Positions 10,705-21,622 of a DNA stretch of 64,000 nt are shown piece by piece. The stretch's first letter is position 1, and each line of letters opens with the position of its first letter. The DNA comes from Owenia fusiformis. Its lineage: Eukaryota; Annelida; Polychaeta; Sabellida; Oweniidae. The translations under genes were made by a program, and so were the position numbers. Below the pieces are notes generated by a model. It was not told the origin of the DNA. It ran no database searches and saw only the letters and a program-made list of their open reading frames with translations. Location: NCBI GenBank assembly GCA_903813345.2, contig CAIIXF020000006.1, positions 29,149,936-29,213,935 on the forward strand. The letters run 5' to 3'.

Positions 10705-13700
10705 ATGGATTTCCAGCACAGAGCTGGAGGGAAGACAGGCACGGGAGGCGTTGCCTCTGCCTCAGAGTCAAACAGGGACCGCAGGGAACGATTGCGCCAA
10801 CTTGCCTTGGAGACGATAGATCTAAATAAGGTAATCTGTCTTGTTTTCAATAATAAAATACAGTTTAGTTTAGTTTTATTGTTATTTACAGTGGTAGGTT
10901 CAATACAATGCAATACAATACAATACAAAAGAAAAGTAATAAAAAGCAACCCAGCCCACTTGGGCTTATCAACCACTAATGTTAAAAATTACAATTAGAT
11001 TCATAACAAACAATTTTAAAAATACTAGCATGAATTTCTTAGACACATACATGCAGTTAAATTCCATTTACATTATAAATTATAAAAATACAACTATCAC
11101 GACTACAATTTCTATATGCAGTATGATTTTGATTAGTTACACACGGAGAAATGGAAATGTGTAGCTAGTTTTTGTTTTAGAATAACCTTAACTTTCTAAA
11201 TATAACAACATTGTTTTGAACAAAGTAGGTATGCTAGTGAGTGTTATAATACCTTGTTTATTAATGGACAGATGTCCTAAAATTTGTTATTTCTGCGTAA
11301 AGAATTTTTTAGTATTTATTAACACTTGAAGATGACGACTACTCCTGTAACATAGAAACAAGAATAAGAGTACATGTATAATATTAGTTATTTGCTATAA
11401 AAAAATCTGTCTTCATCAACTCTAATCTTACACGAGCTCTCAGTCTCTGACACTTAACTCTTTGTTTTACAGGATCCCTATTTTATGAAGAACCACCTGG
11501 GGTCTTATGAGTGTAAACTGTGTCTAACACTTCACAACAATGAAGGCAGCTACTTGGCCCATACACAGGGGAAGAAGCATCAGGCTAACTTGTACGTAAA
11601 TAAAACTGGTTTTACAAATAAATATTAGGGACTGTTGGAAGAAGACTTGAAGAAGTTTCTGTTTCCATTGGATTTATTTTTTTTATTTTTATTTTTTTTT
11701 ATTGTTATTGTTTGTTATCCTAATCAATGAAATTTCTGAGTTTTCAATTACTCCATTTTGACACAGCAAAATGTTGATGCTTGGACAGGAAAAATATTTG
11801 ACTATTTATTTTGAGTAATATGTTCAAATATAGACATTGTTTAGTCCTACTTCAAATATAGTCCAGTGTGGCAAATAAGAGGTCACCAAACACCAAAAAC
11901 AGAGAGTGAAAAAAAATTTGGTGATAGAAGTTGCAATCTATCTTAACAATTTTGGCAATGGATGTAATCTTCACAGGTTTTATCCCTGACATTCTTGATT
12001 TCATAGTTGGTCTTCTTCCCATTCACAAAGCTTTTTATTCTACTTAAAATATGATCAAAATAGAAGAATATAAAGCCACCTACACAGGCAAAACACATCG
12101 GGCCCTGTACGAGCTCGTATGAGCCTCGAGAATTACAAGTCATTACGGGGTATAAGAAGCTCATTTTTGAGGCCCGTGTAATCTTGTACAATACCCGTAA
12201 TGGTTGTTTTCGAGGCCCGTATGAGCATGTTCGAGGCTTGTAATTTTGAAGCCCGTATGCGCTCATATGAGGCCCGTTATCGAACTCCAAACAAAAAAAT
12301 TAATTCCTGTTACAGTACATGATCAACTTACCTAGCCAGAACATGCTGTGTATCAGTTTAAGCATTTCAGATTGTTATTTTTTTCACACATTCAATGACA
12401 TTCACTGGTAGAGAGATATGGTGTCTCCTATTGGTAACCCTCCTGTTTATTTTGTTTCCTAGCTTTTATATTGTTTATCATGTTGATACAGACATGCGTA
12501 TATTTTGAAATTATTGAAGACATATTAATACATAATTAGATATAATTGAAATATCATTTCTCAAGTATGCTGTATTTTATTTCATCGATCAAAAAGTGTT
12601 CATCAAAATAAACAAGCAATTACGAGCTTCGTTACGAGCCCCGTACAGGCAAGTACAGTGCTCAAAAATGACGAGCCATTTTTGGGCCTTGTTATGGGCA
12701 TCGCACAGGCAAGTACAAGGCTTGAAAATTATGAGTTATTATGGGCCTTGTAACAGGCACCGTAGGAGCAAGTACGGGGATCGAAAATTAAGATTTATTA
12801 CGGGGCTTGTTACGGGCACTGTACCCAAGTACGGGGGTTGAAAATTAAAAGCTATTACGAGCCTTGTAACCACAAGCTCTTACGATGCTCGAAAATTACA
12901 AGCAATTGCGAGACTCGTAACGAGGCCTGTACAAGGTTGTACAGGGTTCGTTAACACAATGAGCTCCGTACGGGCTTGTACGGTGTAGGATGTAATTTGC
13001 CTGTGTACCTTACCTTATTATTCACCTTAATATGATTTAGCATTGTATGACTGTTGTAGGGCTCGCCGTGCTGCTAAGGAAGCTAAAGATGCACCTGCCC
13101 AGCCTGCTCCGGAGAAAGCAAGGGTCGATATTAAAAAGTTTGTCAAGATTGGGAGACCTGGTTACAAAGGTATGTTCATGGGGAAGTGTACAATTAAAAT
13201 TAATCTGCTCATTCTGGAAAACACAGTTGCTACATATTGTTCATGTAAAATCTTTTTTTGTAAATTAGGCCATAACAATAATTGACAAACCAATATTTTA
13301 TTTAATCAGTTTTTCATTTCAACATTTTGTTCTTATGACTTAAATAATGCTAACGTACCTTGACTAATGACTAAAGGATAAATAGGCCATTGTAACATAT
13401 TAAACTTACTTCTTCTTTTAATTAATAGTTAGCAATGTATCTATTTTATTTTACTTGCAGTAACTAAGCAACGTGATCCAGACAACAATCAACAGAGCCT
13501 CTTGTTCCAAGTTGATTACCCAGAGATCGTTGAAGGGATTGCCCCACGTCACAGATTTATGTCTGCTTATGAACAAAAGGTAGAGCCACCAGACAGGAAG
13601 TGGCAGTATTTACTTTTCGCTGCTGAACCATATGAAACAATATCTTTCAAGGTGAGTTTAAAGAGGCAGTCATCACCAGATATAGGTTTTTATTTTGGAC

Positions 13701-14751
13701 AATCATTGTTGTCCCATTATAATTGTTTCTTGAGTACCTGTTTGAGTAAACTTATGCCAATCTGTAATCCCTACAATGTTGCAACTTACGTTAACATGAT
13801 TATATCGTCTGGACCATTTTAGGGTGATGTAAGATAAAATGAAAATAACAATTTTTTGCACCCAAGTATATTGTAATGATTTCTTATAATTCATTTCAGG
13901 TTCCAAGTAGAGAAGTGGATAAAGACCCAAAACGATTCTGGAGCCATTGGAACAAGGAAACAAAGCAGTTTTTCCTCCAGTTTGCCTTCAAGGCTGAGCC
14001 CAAGCAGATTGTCCCCCCAAAAGAAGAGAAATCACAAGTCCAGAGTGGCCCCCCACGACAAGGAGGACAACCTAACAGAGGCCCACCAGGACCTCCAGGA
14101 GTTGGAGATGGTCCCACTGGTGTAGGGGATGGACCTGATAGTAGGAACCTCCCCCCACCTGGCATGCGAGATGGACCACCAGGCATGGGAGATGGACCTC
14201 CAGGAATGAGGGATGGACCTCCACCAGGAATGAGAGGCGGTCCACCAGGCATGAGAGATGGACCACCACCAGGAATGAGAGATGGTCCACCTGGAGTGAG
14301 AGGGCCACCCCCTAATATGGGAGGACCCCCTCCTGGTATGGGAGGACCACCCCCTGGAATGGGAGGACCTCCTCCAGGAATGAGGGGACCACCTCCTCCA
14401 ATGAGACATCCTGGTCCTCCACCCCCTGGGGTTCCACCCCCTACCTCTCAAGGATTTAACCAAAATGGCCCCCCTCCCAGGTTCAGCAATGCCCCTGGTA
14501 TGCCCATGCCTCCCCCACCCCCAATGATGGGAGTTCCTCCCCCAGCTCCCCCCAGAGGAGCACCACCTCCTAACATGAACATACCTCCCCCTGGACCTCC
14601 AAGTGGTGCTCCACCTCCAGGAGTGCCCCCTCCTCCTAGTGGCCCTGGGGGCCCCCCAGCTCCTGTGCCTCCCTCTGGTATGCCCCCTGCCCCGGGAACA
14701 GGACCACCTCCACCCCCTCCAACTTCATCAAACAACTTCATTCCCCGATGA
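10705..14751 (+). CDS. SF3A2: Splicing factor 3A subunit 2 (SF3a66), complete
   Basis: SF3A2 is a subunit of the SF3a complex of the U2 snRNP, needed for nuclear pre-spliceosome assembly at the branch point. Five coding exons join in phase: 10705-10830, 11473-11591, 13060-13169, 13461-13651 and 13900-14751, giving 465 residues, close to the human length. The protein starts MDFQHRAGGKTGTGG. Exon 2 holds the matrin-type zinc finger: Cys56, Cys59, His72 and His78. Exons 3-5 carry the conserved core (ARRAAKEAKDAPAQPAPEK, KFVKIGRPGYKV, YPEIVEGIAPRHRFMSAYEQ, WQYLLFAAEPYE, RFWSHWNKETKQFFLQF). From about residue 235 the tail is rich in Pro, Gly and Met, with GPPPGMRDGPP-type repeats. Mammals have a different HPPAPGV-type repeat here. 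The exon 2 donor is GTACGT after AACTT; this gives the conserved NLARR junction. Intron 1 holds a LINE tail and intron 2 a 0.9-kb transposon. Confidence 0.97.
10862..10985 (-). mobile_element. LINE 3' tail in SF3A2 intron 1
   Basis: Read on the minus strand, this is a 3' UTR with the hairpin AAGCCCA...GGGCT, then TATTG-type pentamers and a final AAACTAAACT tail. The LINE at 43585-45037 ends with a similar AGCCC...GGGCT hairpin before its own A-rich repeats, so this looks like a strongly 5'-truncated relative. Confidence 0.5.
12081..13007. mobile_element. Non-autonomous DNA transposon with subterminal repeat arrays in SF3A2 intron 2
   Basis: Terminal inverted repeats of about 12 bp (TACACAGGCAAA at 12081 and its inverse ending at 13007) bound a 0.93-kb element. 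Inside both ends is an array of degenerate units of roughly 50-60 bases built from words such as TACGGGC, CTTGTA, GCTCGTA, GAGGC and AATTACAAG. The left array is inverted relative to the right array, and the centre is plain AT-rich DNA. No transposase is seen. TA lies at each edge and could be a target duplication. Confidence 0.65.
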
Positions 14752-14857
14752 GTACACTAAGTATTGACCCTGATACTTCCATAGACTTGTGATGGGAGCA
14801 ACCATACTAGGTTTAACATGAACCTTAGAACAGTGTAAAATAGAATAACGTCTTTTA

Positions 14858-14863
14858 AATAAA
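14858..14863 (+). terminator. SF3A2 polyadenylation signal
   Basis: AATAAA lies 107 bases after the SF3A2 stop codon, in an AT-rich 3' UTR, and is followed by further AAATAAT-like sequence. Confidence 0.6.
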
Positions 14864-14995
14864 ATAATGATAAATAATATACAGTATCTGTCCAATTACT
14901 TGCTGTGACCTCCAAAATAACCGCGAGGAAATGTTGTAAATGGAAAAAATTATGATTAGTTTAAAGGGAAAACATGTGATAGGTCAAATTCTTGA

Positions 14996-15613
14996 CGATT
15001 CGTTTCGGTAACAAAATGTCGGAACATTGAAGGTACGATTATTCTTTTTTCCTTATTTCACATGTTGTAGGCAGAATCTTGACGTTTTTTCTCACAAACA
15101 TATATCAGTTTCATATGTTTTAGAAAATGTACATGTTTGCGAAAAAATAGCTCAGAAGACAACAGAATCATCGATTTAATTCCTTACTGAAAGAGATAAT
15201 CAGATATAGCGAGCAGGTTAAACAAAAGATTGTTTCAATTTAATCATATTTTTGGCTCATGTCATTCCTTGTCATGTTTCCTAAATTCACAAAATAAAAC
15301 TATAAAGATTTTTACAATAATGTATTATTTTTCTATAAGAATGGTTACCATTCTTATTATTTGGGAGAATTTAAACATTTTTCACCCATTTTTGCACTTT
15401 GATTCATTAATAACATCACCAATTTACAACATATTGTGAATCTTTTGGGAGATATTGGATATTTGTTCGCAAATATGTACACTTTCTTAAACATAAGATG
15501 CTGATACACGTTTGTATTAAAAATGTCTTGGTAATTCTGTCTAAAACATGTGAAATAAGGAATAAAGAAAAATCGTACCTTCGTGTTCCGACATTTTGTT
15601 ACAAAACGAACCG
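14996..15613. mobile_element. Inverted-repeat element upstream of the SDR cluster
   Basis: The left arm (about 14996-15067) and the inverted right arm (15543-15613) share GTAACAAAATGTCGGAACA, AAGGTACGATT and CCTTATTTCACATGTT. The spacer of about 475 bp is AT-rich and non-coding. A solo right arm recurs at 19275-19355, because it was carried along with the duplicated SDR upstream region. Confidence 0.6.
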
Positions 15614-16063
15614 TTTCGGTAACCAGCGTAATCGAGTGGATCACCAGTGAAGGGGAGTCATATACTCATCTCCGTTGAATACTGGGCTGGCAATTTTGAT
15701 TTCAACGTATAGTATAATGCTTTCTGAAGAAAATGATGTATGCCAATCCATACATGTTTTAGCTCAAAATATCTTAAGAAACGAGCATGTTTAAAATATG
15801 TATCATAGAAAACCAGCTGTCTAACGATCAATTGCATAGTATGTGATGATATGTAGTCTAAGTAATGAAAGAAAACACGTACCATTTTCATGAAAAAATG
15901 TAATTTTGAATAGCAGACGATGAATTCATATTTTGAAGTTAAGGTGACCCTACCATTTTTAACTGAACATAAACCTAGTTACCCGACAGCTCTTATCATA
16001 CCCTTAGTTGTACAGGCCTACATTACATGGTAATTTTGTTGTACATTAAATACTGCCATCAAA
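15614..16063 (+). repeat. Conserved upstream module of SDR copies
   Basis: This block is repeated before the SDR copy at 19736 (19356-19735). Shorter versions precede the copies at 18773, 21623, 23075 and, inverted, 29302. Shared words include GACCCTACCATTTT, AACCTAGTTACCCGA, CATACCCTTAG and TACTGCCATCAAA just before the start codon. It probably contains the promoter and 5' UTR of the ancestral gene. Its copying with the coding sequence argues for DNA-level duplication rather than repeated retrotransposition. Confidence 0.6.
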
Positions 16064-16867
16064 ATGAGATTTTCTGGTAAAGGAGTTATCATTACTGGTT
16101 CAAACAGTGGTATTGGGAAGGTGACTGTCCTGTTGATGGCAAAAGAAGGTGCCAGTGTTGTCATTCATGGAAGAGACGCAGAATGCAGGAAAGTTGGTGC
16201 AGAGACCGCCAAGTTTCCTATGGTTCAGGGAGATTTCAACAGTGACAAGACGTTGATACAGCGATTATATGACACAGCTATGGAGGCATTTGGGCGAATT
16301 GACGTCCTAGTGAACAATGCATGTACAGCTGAAACCTGCACATTTGAGAACGTCACAGAGGAACAATTTGACAAGCAGATCAATGTTGCTCTTAAAGCGC
16401 CTTTATTTCTGTCGCAGAAATGTTTCCCAGAGCTGAAGAAAAACAAAGGAAATATTGTCAATGTATCCAGTGTAGCTGGAGCAAGACCTTGCTCTCTTGG
16501 ATATGCAATTTATCCTGTTTCAAAAGCAGCGTTGAATCAGTTTACTCAATGTGCGGGGATAGAATATGGTTCTGAGGGAGTCAGAGTTAATGTAGTATGC
16601 CCTGGGGTGGTTGCTACTGGCAATTTACTCAAATCTGGAGTTGTTAACACAAAGGGGGAGCAAGATGAATTTTATAAGACAGCCTCACATTGTGCCCCAT
16701 TAAAGAAAAATGGTACTCCCGAGGAGACTGCTAAGCTGATTGCGTATCTCGCGTCAGATGATGCATCTATGATGAATGGTGCTGAAATTATACATGATGG
16801 AGGAATAACTCTTATGGGACTTGATACAAAAACAATTGAGGATGCTGCCAAGTGTGCCAGCAATTAA
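16064..16867 (+). CDS. Classical short-chain dehydrogenase/reductase, copy A
   Basis: An NAD(P)-dependent oxidoreductase of the classical SDR family, similar in style to FabG-like reductases; the substrate is unknown. It is intronless, 267 residues, and starts at the conserved MRFSGKG. Visible motifs are TGSNSGIG (cofactor loop, about residues 11-18), VNNAC (where NNAG is usual), catalytic Ser in NVSSVAG, YPVSK (the YxxxK pair), and VVCPG after it. Compared with the copy at 19736, eight codons net are missing right after HGRD, where MKTLEQTVE should lie. This shortens the helix that follows the second strand of the Rossmann fold. The frame is otherwise intact. The TTAA MITE at 16893 begins 25 bases after the stop and displaces the original 3' end. 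Activity is uncertain. Confidence 0.9.
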   Translation: MRFSGKGVIITGSNSGIGKVTVLLMAKEGASVVIHGRDAECRKVGAETAKFPMVQGDFNSDKTLIQRLYDTAMEAFGRIDVLVNNACTAETCTFENVTEEQFDKQINVALKAPLFLSQKCFPELKKNKGNIVNVSSVAGARPCSLGYAIYPVSKAALNQFTQCAGIEYGSEGVRVNVVCPGVVATGNLLKSGVVNTKGEQDEFYKTASHCAPLKKNGTPEETAKLIAYLASDDASMMNGAEIIHDGGITLMGLDTKTIEDAAKCASN

Positions 16868-16892
16868 CTGTTGACTGCCTAATTGGCCTTAA

Positions 16893-17493
16893 AGGAATAT
16901 TCTTTGCCAGACCCTTTCTCTCTTGATATGGTAGCTATAATCATATATATAGTTTCCATATTAAGCAAAACATGGGAAAATGTTTTAATATGGTCAATAT
17001 TGATCATTTAAAAATCTAGTGCTTATTTCCAGTGAGCTGCCATCTTTTAAGATTTCTTGCAGGAAGTGATGTCATCAACTCTCAACTTCTATAACCTTGC
17101 TCATAACAGTATAGGAAAGTAGCACAAAATCACTTCTAGACAAGTGATCATTACTTTCTGTGCAAAAATATTTTCAGGGCTTGTCAACTTAGAATAAAAA
17201 AGAGATTTTCAGAAGGATTAAATAAGATACAAAGTTGAAAAAGAATATTTAGCTGGTTTTGTAATTCTTAATAGCTCCTCACCTAATGCTATATGCAAAG
17301 TTGAGAGTCGATGACATCACTTCCTGTGTGAAATTTTAAAAGATGGCAGCTTACTGGAATTGAGCATCACATTTCTAAGTGATCAAATTTGACCATATCA
17401 AAACATTTTTGCGTGTTTTGCTAAACATGGCAAGCATATATATGGTTATAGCTACCATATGAGGAGAGAGATGGTTTGGCAAGGAATATTCCT
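16893..17493. mobile_element. TTAA-flanked foldback transposon, copy 1
   Basis: A 601-bp element with ends AGGAATATTC and, inverted, AGGAATATTC. The two halves are imperfect inverted repeats over about 230 bases (shared: TATGGTAGCTATAA, GCAAAACA, GGAAGTGATGTCATC). TTAA flanks it at 16889-16892 and 17494-17497. The paralogous site after the SDR copy at 19736 reads GGCCTTAAAACAAAC with no insert, which proves insertion into TTAA. The termini fit a piggyBac- or Kolobok-type TTAA-specific family. Copy 2 is at 29809-30410. Confidence 0.9.
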
Positions 17494-17559
17494 TTAAAAC
17501 AAACACTTTGCCTTATGCCATAATAGCTATCGAAGCTAGTTTTAGTTAGTTATTTGCTT

Positions 17560-18585
17560 CCATTTTGGTGTTGAGATCACACTAAAATTTGTAAAAATTG
17601 AATATCTTGATATATAACATATTCATAGAAATAAAAATGAAAAAGGAGGATCCTCTTTTTACAAAACAAAACTCTTGCACAGTATTCAATATTTTTTGTT
17701 TAAAATTCGAGGAGAGCATGCCTTTAAAACTCTCTACATTCGAGCAAATTATTGGTTTTTAAAGATTTTGCATTGGAAACTACATACACCCCCATACGTT
17801 TAGCAACCTTAGCCCCCCCCCCCTTAGCTCCCCCAAGATTTCTCTTTTAAACATGTTGAATTATTTGAGGTCTTGTGTTTCAATGTTGGGTGTCGACATA
17901 TTTAATTCATCCACAAATACAAATGTGTCAAACAATGATTTTTCAGCTTTGATGATGATATTTTCTTACAGACTGTTCCACGCGTTGTTAGCAGAATAGA
18001 TTTTGATGTAGCCAATGACACCATTTATGATATGTCCAAAACATTTTACAATACAAATACATTTTTCAAATAGGCAAGTTTGAATGGTAATATTAAAATG
18101 TAAGTACATTTTAATAAACATGTATCTATGATGAATGGTGCTGTAAATATGTAAATATAATAACCACTTTACTCTTCCGTAATATATACATGTTCTGTAA
18201 TGTGATATACATGTATTAATTGTTTTGCTCTCCAATTAAACGGAGGAAATAAAGAAACATAACATAACATAAATGGTGGTCGGTCAAAAGTGGTAATATT
18301 CGTCCACCAATGGTTTGTCGGTCAAAAGGCGATGAAGCAACCACATAAGAAACATAAAAGTTCCTTTCTCAAATTACACCTATATAAGAATCCATGATAA
18401 AAAATCAAAAGGTTATTTGAGATTCTAGGGGATAATCCCATTTGATGATCATCATAATAGGTACATTTACAAAGTAAAGGCTCTGGGTAAGCAAAGCCTG
18501 GGATATGGATTATTATCTTAGGCTAAACCTGTTGCATCAGATCGATAAACGGCAAGTTTTCCAATATTATTTATCCAGCACACTG
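17560..18585 (+). repeat. Segmental duplication, copy 1
   Basis: About 1.0 kb that recurs in the same orientation at 30546-31560. Shared blocks include TTCATAGAAATAAAAATG, TTCGAGGAGAG, TTGGTTTTTAAAGATTTTGC, GGGTGTCGACAT and GGTGGTCGGTCAAAAGTGG. It contains a retroelement-like tail at 18221-18272 (GCTCTCC, GGAGGAAATAAAG, then ACATA pentamers). A similar tail ends the segment at 39050-39175. No gene was seen. Confidence 0.75.
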
Positions 18586-18772
18586 GAACTTCAAGAACAC
18601 TCAAGAAAACACGTTTACCATTTTCATGAAAAATTTAATTTTGAATAGCAGACGATGAATTCATATTTTGGAGTTAAAGTGACCTTACCATTTTCAACTG
18701 AACATAAACCTAGTTACCCGACAGCTCTCATGATACCCTTAGGTTTTTGTTGTACATTGAATACTGCCATGG

Positions 18773-19009
18773 TAAAGGAGTTATCATTACTGGTTCAAAC
18801 AGTGGTATTGGGAAGGCGACTGCCCTTTTGATGGCAAAAGAAGGAGATAAGTGTAATGTTGTCATTCGTGGAAGGGACATGAAAACGCTAGAACAGACAG
18901 TTGAAGAATGCAGGAAAGTTGGTGTAGAGACAGCTAAGTTTCCTAGGGATCAGAGAGATTTCAACAGTGACAAGATGACATTGATACAGCGATTATATGA
19001 CAAATCTAC
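18773..19009 (+). pseudogene. SDR copy B, truncated and fused to a minisatellite
   Basis: This piece reads GKGVIITGSNSGIGKATALL, then GRDMKTLEQTVEECRKVG, to about LIQRLYD, the first ~80 residues of the SDR. The start region is lost: about 16 bases that include the ATG of the other copies are deleted, so the frame has no ATG upstream. After LYDK the sequence runs into a 29-bp tandem repeat, and no NNAC, YxxxK or C-terminal part follows. There are also small insertions (GDKCN in place of GAS). It is a clear pseudogene. Confidence 0.9.
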
Positions 19010-19262
19010 CGTAAAAATTCACGTTTTTTTCAAAATCTACCGTAAAAACCGACCCTTTTTTCAGAAACCTACCGTAAGAACTCCCGTATTTCCGAAATCT
19101 ACCGTAAAAACTCCCGTTCTTTCAAAATCTACCGTAAAAACTCCAGTTTTTTCAAAATCTATATAGTAAAAACTCCCGTTTTTTCAGAAATCTACCGTAA
19201 AAACCCCAGTTTTTTCAAAATCTACCGTAAAAACTCCCGTTTTTCCGAAATCTACCTAATCT
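19010..19262 (+). repeat. 29-bp minisatellite
   Basis: About nine degenerate copies of a unit built from AAATCTACCGTAAAA and CTCCCGTTTTTTC. It replaces the 3' three quarters of SDR copy B. The first units continue the SDR frame with TVK.PVFSKS-like peptides, an artefact of the repeat. Confidence 0.9.
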
Positions 19263-19735
19263 TTCCGAATTTTGCCTAAAACATGTGAAATAAGGAATAA
19301 AGAAAAATCGTACCTTCGATGTTCCGACATTTTGTTACCAAAACGAACCGTTTCGGTTTTGATTTCAACGTATGGTATAATGTTTTCTGAAGAAAATGAT
19401 GTATGCCAATCCATACATGTTTTGGCTCCAAATATCTTAAGAAACGAGCATGTTTAAAATATGTATCATAGAAAACCAGCTGTCTAACTATCAATGGCAT
19501 AGTATGTGATGATGTGTAGTCTATTTTACGAAAGAAAACACGTTTACCATTTTCATGAAAAAATGTAATTTTGAACAGCAGACGATGAATTCATATTTTG
19601 AAGTTAAGGTGACCCTACCATTTTCAACGTCATTTTTTGAACGTAAACCTAGTTACCCGAGAGCTCTCATCATACCCTTAGGTGTAGGCCTACATTACAT
19701 CGTAATTTTGTTGTTCATTGAATATTGCCATCAAA

Positions 19736-20578
19736 ATGAGATTTTCTGGTAAAGGAGTTATAGTCACTGGATCAAACAGTGGTATTGGGAAGGCGACTGC
19801 CCTGTTGATGGCAAAAGAAGGTGCTAGTGTTGTCATTCATGGAAGGGACATGAAAACGCTAGAACAGACAGTTGAAGAATGCAGGAAAGTTGGTGCAGAG
19901 ACTGCCAAGTTTCCTATGGTTCAGGGAGATTTCAACAGTGACAAGATATTGATACAGCGATTATATGACACAGCTATGGATACATTTGGGCGAATTGACG
20001 TCCTAGTGAACAATGCCTGTACAGCTGAAATCTGCACATTTAAGAACGTCACAGAGGAACAATTTGACAAGGAGATCAATGTTGCTCTTAAAGCGCCTTT
20101 ACTTTTGTCGCAGAAATGTTTCCCAGAGCTGAAGAAAAACAAAGGAAATATTGTAAATGTATCAAGCGTAGCTGGAGCAAGACCTTGCTCTCTCGGAATT
20201 GCGATTTATCCAGTTTCAAAAGCAGCACTGAACCCGTTTAGTAAATGTGCGGGGTTAGAATATGGTTCTGAGGGAGTCAGAGTAAATATAGTAAGCCCTG
20301 GGTCGGTACCCACTGACTTCTTAATCAAAGCTGGAATGATTAACACAAAGGAAGAGCAAGATGAATTTCATAAGACAGTCTCACATTGTACCCCATTAAA
20401 GAAAAATGTTACTCCTGAGGAGACTGCTAAGTTGATTGCGTATCTCGCGTCAGATGATGCATCTATGATGAATGGTGCTGAAATTATACATGATGGAGGA
20501 CTAACTCTTATGGGACTTGATACAAAAACAATTGAGAATGCTGCCAAGTGTGCCAGCAATTTACTCTTGACTGCCTAA
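19736..20578 (+). CDS. Classical short-chain dehydrogenase/reductase, copy C (intact)
   Basis: The best preserved member of the cluster: single exon, 280 residues from MRFSGKG. That ATG is shared by all copies; the frame extends upstream only to TTG codons. Order of motifs: TGSNSGIG cofactor loop (11-18), VVIHGRD at the end of the second strand (cofactor-choice region), RIDVLVNNAC (variant of NNAG), NVSSVAG with the catalytic Ser, YPVSK with catalytic Tyr and Lys, VSPG, and the C-terminal MMNGAEIIHDGG. Length and motifs fit cytosolic NAD(P)(H)-dependent classical SDRs acting on a carbonyl or hydroxyl substrate. The substrate cannot be told. It ends SNLLLTA, five residues longer than copies A and D. 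Its 3' flank keeps the empty TTAA site occupied by a transposon behind copy A. Confidence 0.93.
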   Translation: MRFSGKGVIVTGSNSGIGKATALLMAKEGASVVIHGRDMKTLEQTVEECRKVGAETAKFPMVQGDFNSDKILIQRLYDTAMDTFGRIDVLVNNACTAEICTFKNVTEEQFDKEINVALKAPLLLSQKCFPELKKNKGNIVNVSSVAGARPCSLGIAIYPVSKAALNPFSKCAGLEYGSEGVRVNIVSPGSVPTDFLIKAGMINTKEEQDEFHKTVSHCTPLKKNVTPEETAKLIAYLASDDASMMNGAEIIHDGGLTLMGLDTKTIENAAKCASNLLLTA

Positions 20579-21499
20579 TTGGCCTTAAAACAAACATTTT
20601 GCCTTATGCCAAATTAGCTTTCAAGGCGAGTTTTAGTTTAGTTTAGTTTTAGTTTAAAATAGTTTATTTTTCTTGTGGACGGCGGCAAGTGGTTCGGCGC
20701 CTAACAAATGGTAGACGGTGAAATTTTGCATGATGCTTTGTGCGAATGCGTTGGGGAGATGGAACATCCCTTCAAGAAAACAGCTTCACCATTTTCATGA
20801 AAGATTTTGACTAAAAAGTATTGGCAACATATGTTGAAAGTTAAAGTGACCCTACCATTTTCTACTAAACACAAAAACTATTATTAATTTTGAATAGCAG
20901 ACGATGAATTCATATTTTGAAGTTAAAGGGTTCCGATTAGCATCCCGTATAAAAACAATATTGCGGCTCCAGGCGAATCAACTGGATCAGTCCATTTTTA
21001 AGAAATAAGGGGAGTTCTGTAAAATCCAGTTTATTGAAATTGTCTTTGAGATAAAGTAATCCGTTTATAATGATTTTGAAAACGTTACCCAAAGAGTGAT
21101 TGCGTTCAAAGAATACATGTACAACAGCGAATATAAATCCTTGTATTAGAAACCGGTTTGTCTTGCTTTGTTTCATTTGTAGGATATTTCATATGCCAAG
21201 CTGTGTGCTATTACCTTATTGGGAAATTAAATGCCAATTTTTCCTTATTATACACAAATAGAAGATCCTGAAACTTCACCCATAAATGTGGAATTGATTT
21301 GTCAAAATAAAAATCACCCTTTTATAAATGTGTGACGATCTATAATATACTTATGCTATATAACAGTTAGAGGTGTTGACACAACGACCTCGAGCCTGTG
21401 AACCCTTGAGTATTATTCCGGGATCGGGCCTTTTATACTAAACGGTGAGCAACACCAGAAACGAGCGTTCGATTTGCTAAACGATATGCGTCACCCTTT
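20579..21499. other. Spacer between SDR copies C and D
   Basis: No gene. Near 20655-20880 is a dispersed repeat (GTGGACGGCGGCAAGTGGTTC, CAAATGGTAGACGGTGA, TTTGCATGATGC). It is also present, inverted, at 29490-29660. Related GTTCGGC/GGTGGTGACATTT sequences occur at 39420-39475 and 49310-49430. A partial SDR upstream module (TAGCAGACGATGAATTCAT) follows at about 20893. Confidence 0.5.
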
Positions 21500-21622
21500 A
21501 AGGTGACCCTACCATTTTCAACTGAACATAAACCTAGTTACCCGAGAGCTATCATCATACCCTTAGGTGTACAGGTCTACATTACATGGTAATTTTGTTG
21601 TTCATTGAATACTGCCATCAAA

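Noticed and set aside
13896-14741. Several minus-strand open frames of 78-143 codons
   Set aside because: Antisense shadows of the Pro/Gly/Met-rich SF3A2 tail, where codon bias removes stops on the other strand.
19718-19735. Upstream extension of SDR copy C (and of copies B and F)
   Set aside because: The extended frames begin at TTG. The conserved ATG (MRFSGKG) at 19736 is the better start; copy B has no ATG at all.
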